In this document: piece by piece, positions 43,284 through 53,463 of the stretch
Position numbering within the stretch: the stretch's first letter is position 1
Layout of the letters: the number at the start of each line of letters is the position of its first letter
Source: Clostridiales bacterium
GTDB lineage: Bacteria; Bacillota; Clostridia; Oscillospirales; Oscillospiraceae
Assembly (NCBI GenBank): GCA_014799565.1
Contig: JAAVHT010000021.1
Span: forward strand, 108,689 to 172,688
Direction: 5' to 3'
Length of the DNA: 64,000 bases
Notes under the pieces: generated by a model
What the model was told of the DNA's origin: nothing
Seen by the model: only the letters and a program-made list of their open reading frames with translations
Databases searched by the model: none
Translations under genes and position numbers: made by a program

Positions 43284-43320
43284 TGTAATCGCCCCGCCTT
43301 TCTTTTCCGAATTTTAAACG

Positions 43321-43355
43321 CGCCCGGGGCGGAGCGATCCGCTCCGCCCCGGGCG
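43321..43355 (-). promoter_or_regulatory. intercistronic hairpin between binding-protein and permease genes
   Basis: 16-bp perfect GC stem (CGCCCGGGGCGGAGCG with complement, 3-base loop) 27 bases after the binding-protein stop. No T-run follows, so a stabiliser or partial processing site is more likely than a full terminator. Confidence 0.6.
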
Positions 43356-43381
43356 GCTGAGAATACTCGATTCAGGTCGAT

Positions 43382-44824
43382 TTAGTCAGCGTAATAGGGA
43401 GCATCCTCGGGGATGGTCAGCTCGGGGAGCAGGGTGATGACGGTGGTGTAGAACTCCTTCATGGCCGCTTCCTTGGTCTGCTGGCCCTTCTGGACGGAGA
43501 TGATGGCATTGCCGAAGGCATCCTTGATGGTGTCGTCATAGCCGGTGATCAGGCTGTAGTCGATCTTCTCCATCTCCTTCAGGTAGAAGGCGTAGGTGTT
43601 CTGGTTGCCGAAGGCGGGGTTCTGGTAGTCGCTATTGGCTTCCAGGACGGCCTTGCTGCTCACCACGTCGCCGTTGGAGGCCCCCAGCCACCACTGGGCG
43701 GTGTCGTCGTTCAGAGTGCAGAACTCGATGAACGCCTTGGCAGCTTCCTTGTGCTCGCTGTACTCGTTGACGGTCAGGAAGGTGCCGCCGCCGAAGAAGG
43801 AGCACACGCCGGAGCAGATGCCGAAGTTGCCCATGTTGTCCTCAGCGTTGTCGCGGACGATCAGGGCGCCCCAAGAGGGCATGACGTAGGAGAACACCTG
43901 GGTGATGCCCTCGCCGCCAGCCTGGCCCTGCTGCATCAGCTCGTCCTTGTCCATGCCCCACACGGTGCCCTCGTCGGCATCGGCGGCAGTCAGCTGGGGC
44001 AGGGGGCCGGCCATGGAGGCGTACCAGGGAGCGGACCACTCGGTGGCGAAGGCCACCTGGTTCTTCTGGTAGAGGTCAACAGCGCAGTCGAAGTAGTCCA
44101 GACGATCCTGATCAATAATCAGCTGGCCGTCCTTGACCCAGGGGTTGGAGCTGGTGGAGAACCAGCGCAGGGAGCCGGTGTCGCCGAAGATGGAGTAGCC
44201 CTTGGCCTGGAGGGTATCGGCGGTCTTCCGGATCTCATCGAAGGAGGAGAAGTGCTTGCCGATCTCCTCGGGGTCGCTGGTGCCGAAGACCTCCTCGGCC
44301 AGGTCGATACGGTAGATCACGGAGCCAGGGCAGGCCTGGTAGCTGATGGCGCGCAGCACGCCGTCCTCGTCACAGCCGGCCTCGTAGGTGTAGTCCACCA
44401 GGCGGTCCTTGACCTGGCTGTCAAACTCGCTCAAATCGGCGGAGAAGCCGGCCTCGAAGAAGTTGGGAAGCATCTGGGGCTCGCCGACGAACACGTCAAC
44501 GTCCTTGCTCTTGCTGCCCAGGGTCTGCATGATCTTGGTGGAGAAGTCGGCGGAGTCGAATACCACCACTTCCACGTGGTTGCCGGTCTGCTCCTCATAG
44601 CGCTCGGCGAACTGCTTCAGGTCGGCAGCCAGAGTCCACAGAACGATATCGTCCTGCTTCTTGACCTCGTCACCCTGCTGGGTGTCGCCGCCCTGCTGGG
44701 TGTCGCCGCCCTGCTGGGTGTCGCTGTTGGGGGTGTCCTTGGCGTCGTCGCCGGTTTTGTTGCTGCACGCGGCCAGAGAAATGACCATCATGAGCGCAAG
44801 AAGCATTGCTACAAATCTTTTCAT
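43382..44824 (-). CDS. sugar-binding lipoprotein of the ABC importer
   Basis: 480 residues. Signal peptide MKRFVAMLLALMMVISLAAC with lipobox LAAC, Cys20. Then a flexible linker with three tandem TQQGGD units (encoded by three 18-bp repeats, 44672-44723). The mature part (ADLKQFAERYEEQTGNHVEVVVFDSADFSTKIMQTLGSKSKDVDVFVGEP) is a CUT1 solute-binding fold. First gene of the importer operon; GAAGGAGATATTT precedes the ATG. Captures the sugar at the cell surface for the downstream permeases. Confidence 0.9.
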   Translation of the reverse strand: MKRFVAMLLALMMVISLAACSNKTGDDAKDTPNSDTQQGGDTQQGGDTQQGDEVKKQDDIVLWTLAADLKQFAERYEEQTGNHVEVVVFDSADFSTKIMQTLGSKSKDVDVFVGEPQMLPNFFEAGFSADLSEFDSQVKDRLVDYTYEAGCDEDGVLRAISYQACPGSVIYRIDLAEEVFGTSDPEEIGKHFSSFDEIRKTADTLQAKGYSIFGDTGSLRWFSTSSNPWVKDGQLIIDQDRLDYFDCAVDLYQKNQVAFATEWSAPWYASMAGPLPQLTAADADEGTVWGMDKDELMQQGQAGGEGITQVFSYVMPSWGALIVRDNAEDNMGNFGICSGVCSFFGGGTFLTVNEYSEHKEAAKAFIEFCTLNDDTAQWWLGASNGDVVSSKAVLEANSDYQNPAFGNQNTYAFYLKEMEKIDYSLITGYDDTIKDAFGNAIISVQKGQQTKEAAMKEFYTTVITLLPELTIPEDAPYYAD

Positions 44825-44939
44825 AAATATCTCCTTCCTAATTTATCCGGGCTTTGGGGTTGACTTTATTGCTGCTGCCCGGCCGTTCTGGAACTTAGTT
44901 TAACAAATGAACCGGCAGCTTGAAATGGGGCAAATTTTA

Positions 44940-44970
44940 GGAGGGTGTCGTTTTTTGAGCGGCACCCTCC
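44940..44970. repeat. hairpin in the 312-base gap before the binding-protein gene
   Basis: Stem GGAGGGTG/CACCCTCC with a 15-base loop holding TTTTTT. The gap 44825-45136 holds no convincing gene and no clear sigma-A promoter for the importer operon; the element 1 boundary lies near 45096. Confidence 0.4.
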
Positions 44971-45092
44971 AAAAAGGCGGATTTGTTTTTGTGCATTGTG
45001 CTGTTCGTTTTGCAAAAAGCCCATTTCTCCAACAAGGAGGTCTTTTAAGGCTTTCCGGCGCTGGAAAAAAGCTATATAAACCAAGGCTTAAT

Positions 45093-45104
45093 AGTGACAA
45101 GTAA
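45093..45104. other. candidate left attachment site of element 1
   Basis: AGTGACAAGTAA here matches AGTGATAAGTGA at 55417-55428 (10 of 12). Large serine recombinases of the TndX/TnpX group cross at GA dinucleotides, present in both. The rebuilt circle junction reads as a near palindrome (about 14 of 20 positions), as expected of a serine-recombinase attP. By-eye inference. Confidence 0.45.
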
Positions 45105-45122
45105 CTATTTGCCGCAGAGGGC

Positions 45123-47130
<2,008 letters not shown>

Positions 47131-47158
47131 AGTACCTCCATAATTCGTAGTTTGTGGA

Positions 47159-47380
47159 TCAGTCGGCTTTGCGCCGGACCCACTGAATGTCATAGCCCAG
47201 CGCATCGGCAAGCTGGACAGCCTCCTTGTAGCGGAGGGATTCCCGCTGGAGCTTGTTGGATAGGTTGGACACGCTGTCCGACCAGCCGTACACATCGGAG
47301 AGTACGTCCACGACCTCCTGCATGGTCATCCCCTGGCGCACGATATACGCCTTGATTTCATTTCTCATATCGGATTTCAT
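47159..47380 (-). CDS. small helix-turn-helix protein (DUF6471-like)
   Basis: 73 residues from the ATG at 47380 (GTGAGGAAG upstream). MRNEIKAYIVRQGMTMQEVVDVLSDVYGWSDSVSNLSNKLQRESLRYKEAVQLADALGYDIQWVRRK is a compact four-helix Cro-like fold with SVSNLSNKL as recognition helix. Similar small proteins sit in many gut Firmicute mobile elements, often misnamed as an oxidoreductase. First gene of the leftward TnpW-recombinase operon, so possibly its regulator. Confidence 0.55.
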   Translation of the reverse strand: MKSDMRNEIKAYIVRQGMTMQEVVDVLSDVYGWSDSVSNLSNKLQRESLRYKEAVQLADALGYDIQWVRRKAD

Positions 47381-47734
47381 CGTTTCTTCCTCACTTTCTG
47401 ATGAATTTTGTTCTTTGTGCCGCAAAGCAGTTTCACGGTATGATGAAGATTTTGCGGGTTGCGATTTTTGCTCAGTTTTGCTATCATGAAGCCCAGGTCA
47501 CAAGAGGCCATTATCCACTTCACTGTTTCGTATGGCCTCCATTGAAACCGTGGATTTGTTCATCCGTCCACAAAGCGGTATCACGGTTCCGTAAATCACG
47601 AACAGGTGTAATCCATATGCTGGTGCGTGATAATTTTTACGAAAATCACAAGGATTGAATTTCACCCGGCTTTTTCAAAGGCAGTTGAGCGTGACTACCT
47701 ATAAAAAAGAATAGGGGCGAACTCAAAACTATCC

Positions 47735-47784
47735 GTACATGCGTACATCGGTACAAGGGGCTGTGTACTCGTGTACGCACGTAC
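47735..47784. repeat. six GTAC boxes at 8-bp steps, inverted arrangement
   Basis: GTAC occurs at 47735, 47743, 47751 and then 47765, 47773, 47781: two triplets with exact 8-bp steps, mirrored around a 10-base centre. The outer sequence pairs as arms of about 23 bases (CCGTACATGCGTACATCGG with CGAGTACAC... on the other strand, several mismatches). The 424-base gap 47381-47804 holds no gene besides this. Could be a replication origin (iterons), a multi-site operator or a transcription terminator for the helicase gene. Confidence 0.65.
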
Positions 47785-47804
47785 AGATAATTTCATTTCT
47801 CTGT

Positions 47805-49124
47805 TCATAATGCAGTTGGCCTTATTAAGACCTCAATCCCCAGATAGCCCCGGCACCGCTTTCCGCTGCCGATATACACATTATTGGTGGCCTCCAGCCG
47901 ATAGGTGTCGGCGCTTTGAGCGATAAAGCTGGAAAAGCTCTTGGGGGAAAGCGGGTTCTCGGCATTGTCCTCGCACCAGACCTTGTAGGCAGCGTAGAGG
48001 TCACGGGTAGCGGCCTCGCTGTCCGCTTTGAACTGGACATATCCGGCGGAGGTCAGAAAGTCCATGATGTTATTGGCCTCCCGCACAACGACCGAGATGT
48101 TCTCCCTGGCCCGGTCACTGATAGTAAAGCGGTAGTTGTTGACCAGCAGGCGGTGAAGCCCTTCCAGACACCAGAGGAAGATACCCTCGCGCTCCGCGAT
48201 CAGCTTGTCCGATAGGAACGGATCGTCCGCTCTCCCTGCCGGTTTGTCCTTTGTGGTCAGCACGATCTGGCGGCGAAAGAAACCGTCAGACCTGTCATGG
48301 AGGGCGGTCAAGGCTCCGTTGCCAAAGCAGAGGAACCGCACATAAAGCTGGCTTTGGTAGCTCTGAACACCCTTGCGCTCCATGTCCATCTTGCACTCGG
48401 ATGTGACAATGGACTTGATATAGTTGGTCTTGGGCAGGGCGCTCATGTCCATATCATCGTCCACCATCAGGAGCTTGCTCTCCAGGTCGGCGCGGCTGAA
48501 CCGATTTTGCTCCACTTTCTGGATGCTGGTGGTGTTCATGCTGTCCCCAAAGATGGAGCGCATCACCAGCCCGATACGGCTCTTGCCCTCGCCGCCCTTG
48601 CCAATGAGCATCAGCATCTTCTGGCCTCTGGTGGTGGGGAGCAGGCAGTAACCCAGGTATTCCTGCAAGGTGGGGATGTCCTCCGGGTGGAGTAGCTCCG
48701 ACAGGAACCGAAGCCACTTCTCCGGCGGCGGCGCGTCAGGATAATAGCTGACGGTCAGACGATTGTTGCAGTAGGCTTTCTCCGACGTGAACCGGCCATC
48801 TACAAACAATGTGCCGTTGGCAACATGGATACGGTCGCAATCCAGTTCCATCGGCTCGGAGTACGCCGCCATCCGCAGGGCGTTCAGAAGGTCATCCACC
48901 TTTCGGGCGGTTTTGGTTTCCAGCCACGGACTGATCTGGTCGTAGATTTCCTTTTTCAAGCCGCTCTCGTCCGCCACCAGCCCGTCCACCGTGTAGAACC
49001 GCCCCCGGATGCAGCGCATGGGATGTTCCCGAAGGAACGACCGGCAGAACACCGGCTCCATGAGCTTGTAGTCCTCCGTCAGCCAGTCGGGAAACCCGGA
49101 CTGCAATTCTTCATTTTCATTCAT
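47805..49124 (-). CDS. P4-type phage/plasmid helicase-primase (D5-like)
   Basis: 439 residues from the ATG at 49124 (TTGGAGGTATG upstream; a longer frame covers noncoding leader). The D5_N-like part (residues 20-150) is followed by an SF3 AAA+ domain: Walker A LIGKGGEGKSRIG near residue 176, Walker B KLLMVDDDMD near 212, sensor CFGNGALTAL near 258, and arginine-finger like DGFFRRQIVL. C-terminal winged-helix SxxSFSSFIAQ. The archaeo-eukaryotic primase half is missing, so this is the helicase type that loads at an origin for autonomous replication of the excised element. Leftward, next to the GTAC array. Confidence 0.82.
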   Translation of the reverse strand: MNENEELQSGFPDWLTEDYKLMEPVFCRSFLREHPMRCIRGRFYTVDGLVADESGLKKEIYDQISPWLETKTARKVDDLLNALRMAAYSEPMELDCDRIHVANGTLFVDGRFTSEKAYCNNRLTVSYYPDAPPPEKWLRFLSELLHPEDIPTLQEYLGYCLLPTTRGQKMLMLIGKGGEGKSRIGLVMRSIFGDSMNTTSIQKVEQNRFSRADLESKLLMVDDDMDMSALPKTNYIKSIVTSECKMDMERKGVQSYQSQLYVRFLCFGNGALTALHDRSDGFFRRQIVLTTKDKPAGRADDPFLSDKLIAEREGIFLWCLEGLHRLLVNNYRFTISDRARENISVVVREANNIMDFLTSAGYVQFKADSEAATRDLYAAYKVWCEDNAENPLSPKSFSSFIAQSADTYRLEATNNVYIGSGKRCRGYLGIEVLIRPTAL

Positions 49125-49174
49125 TCTCGCATACCTCCAATCTGTAAAAATCGGGCGGCCACCGCGCCCTTCTG

Positions 49175-49243
49175 CTATGGTTATGAGCAAATTTGAAAAA
49201 ACCGGGCTAATGGCATGACAGCCCGGTTTCAAAAAACATGACA
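49175..49243. repeat. 69-bp direct repeat, copy 1 (with terminator)
   Basis: Matches 50955-51023 without gaps, 59 of 69 positions by eye (about 86%). Holds a stem AAACCGGGCT/AGCCCGGTTT with loop including CATGAC; on the minus strand a TTTTTT run follows, so it can end the relaxase transcript. Confidence 0.75.
49199..49229 (-). terminator. terminator of the relaxase gene, inside repeat copy 1
   Basis: Stem of 10 bp with an 11-base loop and a minus-strand TTTTTT tail, 67 bases beyond the relaxase stop. Confidence 0.65.
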
Positions 49244-49295
49244 GAGGGAATTTCGGTAGCCGTTGCCGAAATTCCCTCTGTCAATACAAAAGCGA

Positions 49296-50549
49296 TCACC
49301 GCTCTACGCTGTGTCTTGTTGCGGACTGCGCTGCCCTGCGCTCCGCATCCCGTCTGGCAACCTCGGCCTTGCCCTGTTCCAGCTTTGCGAGGACGGATTC
49401 TCTGGCTTTCTCTTTGATCTGTTTGGTGGCGGCAGTTCTGACCTCCGGCTTTCGCAAAACCGCCTGCACTCTGGCAAGCACCTTTTGAGCAGCTTTGTGA
49501 ATCAGCTCCTGCGCCTTTCCCAACACCTTGCCGATAAGCCCTTTCTCCGCCGGGGAGTAGCGCCGCTCCGGGGCCAGACACCAATCCTTGTAATCGGAAA
49601 CGATTTTCTCATCCTGCAACTGCGTTTCGGCGCGGACGGCATCGGTCACAAGCTCCACGGCCTTGTCATAGGCGATCTCTGTTACCTCGTCAATCAGTGC
49701 CTCGGTGTCCGTTAAGCGAAGTGACACGGAATCCAATTCCTGTGATTTTTCTTCAATCGCTGCCTCCTGCTCCGCAATCACTTTCTTCTGTTTCTGAATG
49801 ATATAGTCGTTCTTCTCCAGATAGCTGCGCCCACGGTTGCCGGGGTCAGGTTCTTCCTCAACCGCCAGACCGTGTTTTCTGCAAATATCAAAAAGAATGA
49901 CGCGGCAGACCGCGTCAAAGACCATCTTCCGATTGTTGGTGCGCCCCTGTTTTTTCTCAGGATCAGGCAATTCAAAGCCAAGTGCCTCCAACGCCTTTTC
50001 CTGCTTTGGCTCCACCTCGCCATACCGGTTCACATAGTCGAAAACGTGCCGCTCATGGATATGGGGCGTGGCCTCATCCAGATGGAGCGCCCAATCAATG
50101 ACGTGGACATGTTCACCGAAGCGCCGCTCCAGTTCCATCATAAAATCCCCGACAATTTCCAGAAGCACATCCGGGGAAACGGAATCCTCCATTGTGCCGA
50201 TCTGGTAAATCGTTTCCTCCGGACAGAAGCGTTTGTCTGCCAGCAGATCATCCACGCTCCGGTCACGCTCAGAGTGGCGGCGTTTTGCGTTCCGCTCATG
50301 CTGTCCGTCAAGGTAATCCGAATAGCGGTTCAGATAAAAGGCTCGTTCCACATCCGCAAAGGACACCTCGCTGTCCTGCTGGGCCGGATAGGTCGCGCCC
50401 CGGAAACAATCCCAATAGATGTTCTGCTGAATCCGCTCACTGTCAATATGGCTGGCGTGTTCGGTATCGAATGTTCTGTCGTTGTGCGTTGATTTGTAGA
50501 CGCCGCTTTTCCCGGCTCTCCCGTTGTGACGGGTCAATCTTTTTGCCAT
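49296..50549 (-). CDS. MobV/Pre-like relaxase (mobilization protein)
   Basis: 417 residues from the ATG at 50549 (GGAGGGAAAGC upstream; an earlier frame start lacks a site). Residues 1-60 are basic; the relaxase centre is HVIDWALHLDEATPHIHERHVFDYVN near residue 150-175, matching the MobV motif HLDExTPHxH with metal-binding histidines. A long helical region rich in Lys, Glu, Gln and Ala (residues 245-417; IQKQKKVIAEQEAAIEEKSQELDSVSLRL) is a coiled coil typical of Mob/Pre proteins. It would nick an oriT close by, probably in the repeat-rich 543 bases upstream. Bracketed by 69-bp direct repeats. Confidence 0.75.
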   Translation of the reverse strand: MAKRLTRHNGRAGKSGVYKSTHNDRTFDTEHASHIDSERIQQNIYWDCFRGATYPAQQDSEVSFADVERAFYLNRYSDYLDGQHERNAKRRHSERDRSVDDLLADKRFCPEETIYQIGTMEDSVSPDVLLEIVGDFMMELERRFGEHVHVIDWALHLDEATPHIHERHVFDYVNRYGEVEPKQEKALEALGFELPDPEKKQGRTNNRKMVFDAVCRVILFDICRKHGLAVEEEPDPGNRGRSYLEKNDYIIQKQKKVIAEQEAAIEEKSQELDSVSLRLTDTEALIDEVTEIAYDKAVELVTDAVRAETQLQDEKIVSDYKDWCLAPERRYSPAEKGLIGKVLGKAQELIHKAAQKVLARVQAVLRKPEVRTAATKQIKEKARESVLAKLEQGKAEVARRDAERRAAQSATRHSVER

Positions 50550-50651
50550 TTTGCTTTCCCTCCTGTCTTTTGTTTTGCGATTTTCCGGGAGTAGCCAAAG
50601 GGCGGCGAAGCCGCCGAATCTGAGTGCTTTGCGCCAGATAATAACCCAGTA

Positions 50652-50676
50652 TAAAGTGACGCAGAGCATCACTTTA
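50652..50676. other. hairpin upstream of the relaxase gene
   Basis: 8-bp stem TAAAGTGA/TCACTTTA with a 9-base loop, part of the candidate oriT region. Confidence 0.45.
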
Positions 50677-50680
50677 CTGG

Positions 50681-50873
50681 GCCAAGGGTTTCACCCTCTG
50701 GACACCGGAGCAGGCGTTGTCACCCTGCACCCGACCCAAAGGGCTTTGCCCTCTGGACACCCAACAGGCGCTGCCGCCCTGTACCCGGCCCAAAGGTTTC
50801 ACCTCTGGACACTGACCAGACGCTCGCCGCTCTGGACTTGGCGCAAAGGGCCTGCCGCCCTCTGCACTCCCGC
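50681..50873. repeat. four diverged 54-bp tandem repeats upstream of the relaxase
   Basis: Units begin at 50681, 50735, 50789 and 50841 (steps 54, 54, 52) and share CCCAAAGG..TTT..CCCTCTGGACAC followed by a CGCT..CCGCCCTG-type stretch. Together with flanking hairpins they fill the 543-base gap 50550-51092, which holds no gene. A good candidate for oriT or a relaxosome binding array. Confidence 0.65.
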
Positions 50874-50907
50874 ATTTTTTGGAAGTCCTCTGACTTCTGA
50901 AAAAATG
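50873..50907. other. near-perfect palindrome flanking the tandem repeats
   Basis: CATTTTTT-G-GAAGTC-CTCT-GACTTC-TG-AAAAAATG: inverted arms including A/T tails; could be a bidirectional terminator or a relaxase hairpin. Confidence 0.55.
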
Positions 50908-50954
50908 AGCCGCTGGCTGGTACGCTCCCGGCGCATCCAGTCAACGGCTCTCTA

Positions 50955-51023
50955 CTATTGTTATGGGCAAAACCGAAAAAAGCAGGCTAACAGCATGACA
51001 GCCCCGTTTCAAAAAACATGACA
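50955..51023. repeat. 69-bp direct repeat, copy 2
   Basis: Second copy of the repeat at 49175-49243. Ends in CAAAAAACATGACA, which appears a third time at 51066-51079 in the leader of the next gene. The hairpin stem is weaker here. Confidence 0.75.
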
Positions 51024-51030
51024 AGCTGTC

Positions 51031-51059
51031 TTTTCAATCACGGCAACCTGTGGTATAAT
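51031..51059 (+). promoter_or_regulatory. promoter of the rightward DUF6076/sigma-like genes
   Basis: TTTTCA, 17-base spacer, TATAAT with extended TGG; the start codon lies 34 bases downstream. Confidence 0.65.
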
Positions 51060-51092
51060 GAAAAACAAAAAACATGACAGGAGGCAGCGCAC

Positions 51093-52196
51093 TTGAATTT
51101 GATTGAACACACGCTCCTGACGCTGGATTTCTGGCAGGACAATGTGACCTATGAGGGAAAGTCCATGTCGACCGGAACGCTGGCCTGCGCCGCGCTCAAT
51201 CTCTCTGATGAAGTCATAGCGAAGCTGTCCCAACTCTGTATGCCGCTCAACCTGTATATGGGGGCGCTCCAGCTTGGACAAGCGGACACAGTGCAGATGG
51301 AAATGGCGAGGGAGAGCGCCGTTCAGATCGTAGAACTTTTGCGGAATGTGCCGCCGTTCTCTTGCCTGGAGTATGAAACTGTCCGCGGCTATGTCGATGT
51401 TGTTTTTACGGAGGACTATCTACAAAATACAACGGACTTTGCGAAGTCTGGAAATCTTGTTGGGGTGGTTTCGCGAGAATACCAAAAGGCACTCACTCTG
51501 CTGCGGGTATTGCCTGTCATGGCGCACCTGGGGTTCTCCCTGGCAGAGTTCAAGCGGGAGCTTCTGCCGTTTGCGGAGAAGCTGCATGAGAGCGACAGGA
51601 CGCCGGACGGATATGCCGCCAGCTTTGGGCAATACTTTTCTGCTGACCCTGATTTATCAGCTGAAAACCCCGGCTGGATGTCTCTTGCAAACGCCTCCGT
51701 CCAGTACGCCGCCGCGACCATTCCCGGCAAAAAAGCATCCCAGCTTGTGAAGCGGATGCACTATGTCTCTTTTGTGGGAATGTTCCGCTCTGACCTGTTT
51801 GAAGGGCTGTGCGTAGGTCACGCGCCCCGCAAATGTCCCATCTGCGGAACATGGTTTCTGACCACAGACGCGAGGCCCACAAAATACTGCGGCGGGTTGG
51901 CTCCGGGGGACAAGCATGGGCGCACTTGCCGTCAGGTCGGCAACCTCCGGGGAAGGGAGCAGCGGGAACGGGCTGACGATCACCCGCTGAAGAAAATCTA
52001 TGAGCGCCGCACCAATACGATTATTCAAAAATTGCATCGGGGGACGATGGATGAAAAAACCGCCGCTGTGATGAAGCGGCTGGCGAAGAACAAGCTGGAA
52101 CGCGCCATCGCTGACCGGGAGTACGCTGTCGGGCCTTATGAAGTGGAAATGACGCAGGAGGCGTTGCTGGCGGAGGCGCAGAACTATTTGAAATGA
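51093..52196 (+). CDS. DUF6076-type zinc-ribbon protein
   Basis: 367 residues from a TTG (51093), placed because AGGAGG lies 8 bases upstream and no ATG/GTG is better. The first 240 residues are helical without a known domain. A zinc ribbon follows: CPICGTWFLTTDARPTKYCGGLAPGDKHGRTC (residues 251-281, four Cys), the hallmark of DUF6076 proteins. A basic tail (GREQRERADDHPLKKIYERRTN) looks nucleic-acid binding. Genes of this type recur beside sigma-like genes in gut Firmicute mobile elements, role unknown. First in a rightward pair; 16 bases before the sigma-like gene. Confidence 0.7.
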   Translation: MNLIEHTLLTLDFWQDNVTYEGKSMSTGTLACAALNLSDEVIAKLSQLCMPLNLYMGALQLGQADTVQMEMARESAVQIVELLRNVPPFSCLEYETVRGYVDVVFTEDYLQNTTDFAKSGNLVGVVSREYQKALTLLRVLPVMAHLGFSLAEFKRELLPFAEKLHESDRTPDGYAASFGQYFSADPDLSAENPGWMSLANASVQYAAATIPGKKASQLVKRMHYVSFVGMFRSDLFEGLCVGHAPRKCPICGTWFLTTDARPTKYCGGLAPGDKHGRTCRQVGNLRGREQRERADDHPLKKIYERRTNTIIQKLHRGTMDEKTAAVMKRLAKNKLERAIADREYAVGPYEVEMTQEALLAEAQNYLK

Positions 52197-52212
52197 CGGA
52201 GATGGTGAGGCT

Positions 52213-53376
52213 GTGAAAGAGCGATTTGCAAAATATCCGTTTCAGGGAAACGCCCACGGCCTCACCATGTTTGAAGTCACCCATGTGTACCAGCTCACGC
52301 CCCCGCCACCGGAGCTTTATACGGCCAATGAGTATATCGTTGCCGCGCAAACGTGGCATGATCTCCGCTTTTTTGCCTACTTCCTGCACCACATAGAACC
52401 GCGCCTGAATGGACGGGTTAGAAATTTTCTTTTGCGGGAGGGGCTGGACAGATATGACCCGGAACGGTTCCTGGACTACAAGCAAAGCTGCGTTATCGCC
52501 ATGCTGGAATGTCTGGAAAGCTACGACCCATATAAGGGCGCGGAGTTCCTTACATACGCCCACCACGCGATTGGAAACGCTCTGATTCAATGCCGGATGA
52601 TGGAGGAAAGCGGTTCCTTTGCCTCTCTGGACGAATACAAGCGGGTACGGGGTATTGCGTGGCTTTACAGCGAATCAGGCAAGTCTATGGGCGAGGTCGT
52701 TCGTGAGTATGCTACAAGGGAGGGCTGTTCCGAGGAAACAGCGGAGCAGTATCTGACCGTGGCGCGGCTCAACCGCAGTCAGGTTTCGCTTTATGTCACG
52801 ACCCAGGACGAGGACGGCGAGGAAATCGGCGAGGATGTAACGAGGGACGATTCCTGGGACTATGTGTCCATCCTATGGAATGACATCCGCGCTGAAACGG
52901 TGTGGAGCGCTTTTGAAAAGCTGACCTACCGGGAACAGAGGCTCTTGGAAGAACGCAACGCTGTCTGCATGACCTGCGGACGGGCCAGCCCCCTGTCCCA
53001 GCGTAAGTCCTTTGAGGAATTGGCGGTGATGTTTGAGGGCAGTACCGCCAGCGGTGCGGAGAAGGCATACCGGCGGGCTGTGGAGAAACTGACTGTCCTG
53101 CTGGTAGAGGCCGGTGCGCTTCATGCTGTCCGGCTCAAGCGAAAGTCGATAAAGCGGATAAAAAAGAAAATCGACGCCGCAGTCTACGAGTATCAGGCAG
53201 ACTGCGACGGCGAGTGGGGCGAGATTCAGTTTGATTTTATAAGTGGCACAGCGGAGATCGTCCGGCTGGCGGAGTGGGATACGATGGTGAGCAAGGTGTA
53301 CGCAGAGCGGGTAATGAAATATATCAGGTCTTATGACGCAGATAATCTGCCGAAAAAGTCGCTACTTGCGTTTTGA
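52213..53376 (+). CDS. sigma-factor-like protein of mobile elements
   Basis: 387 residues from a GTG (52213; GGTGAGGC upstream). FLREGLDRYDPERFLDYKQSCVIAMLECLESYDPYKGAEFLTYAHHAIGNALIQCRMMEESGSFASLDEYKRVR (residues about 70-142) resembles sigma-70 region 2 (YDP-KGAxFxTYA). A region 3/4-like part near residue 235 (SAFEKLTYREQRLLEERNAVCMTC...SFEELAVMFEGSTASGAEKAYRRAVEKL) has the helix-turn-helix layout of region 4. Could direct RNA polymerase to element genes, or be a relic used only as a DNA-binding protein. Pairs with the DUF6076 gene. Confidence 0.6.
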   Translation: MKERFAKYPFQGNAHGLTMFEVTHVYQLTPPPPELYTANEYIVAAQTWHDLRFFAYFLHHIEPRLNGRVRNFLLREGLDRYDPERFLDYKQSCVIAMLECLESYDPYKGAEFLTYAHHAIGNALIQCRMMEESGSFASLDEYKRVRGIAWLYSESGKSMGEVVREYATREGCSEETAEQYLTVARLNRSQVSLYVTTQDEDGEEIGEDVTRDDSWDYVSILWNDIRAETVWSAFEKLTYREQRLLEERNAVCMTCGRASPLSQRKSFEELAVMFEGSTASGAEKAYRRAVEKLTVLLVEAGALHAVRLKRKSIKRIKKKIDAAVYEYQADCDGEWGEIQFDFISGTAEIVRLAEWDTMVSKVYAERVMKYIRSYDADNLPKKSLLAF

Positions 53377-53463
53377 GATTACCTTTATTTCGAGGCATTT
53401 TGTCCCAAAGCTGGAACGGCACTTTCACAGAATCACTTTTTCAATTTTAAGACCAAAGTAGTA

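Noticed and set aside
41775..43385. Plus-strand frame of 536 codons over the permease genes
   Set aside because: Antisense shadow with His/Gln/Glu-rich composition.
44897..45104. Short frames on both strands in the gap before the binding-protein gene
   Set aside because: No ribosome binding sites, overlap a hairpin and the element boundary.
47735..47784. GTAC array considered as a CRISPR array
   Set aside because: Units are only 8 bp, without spacers or cas genes.
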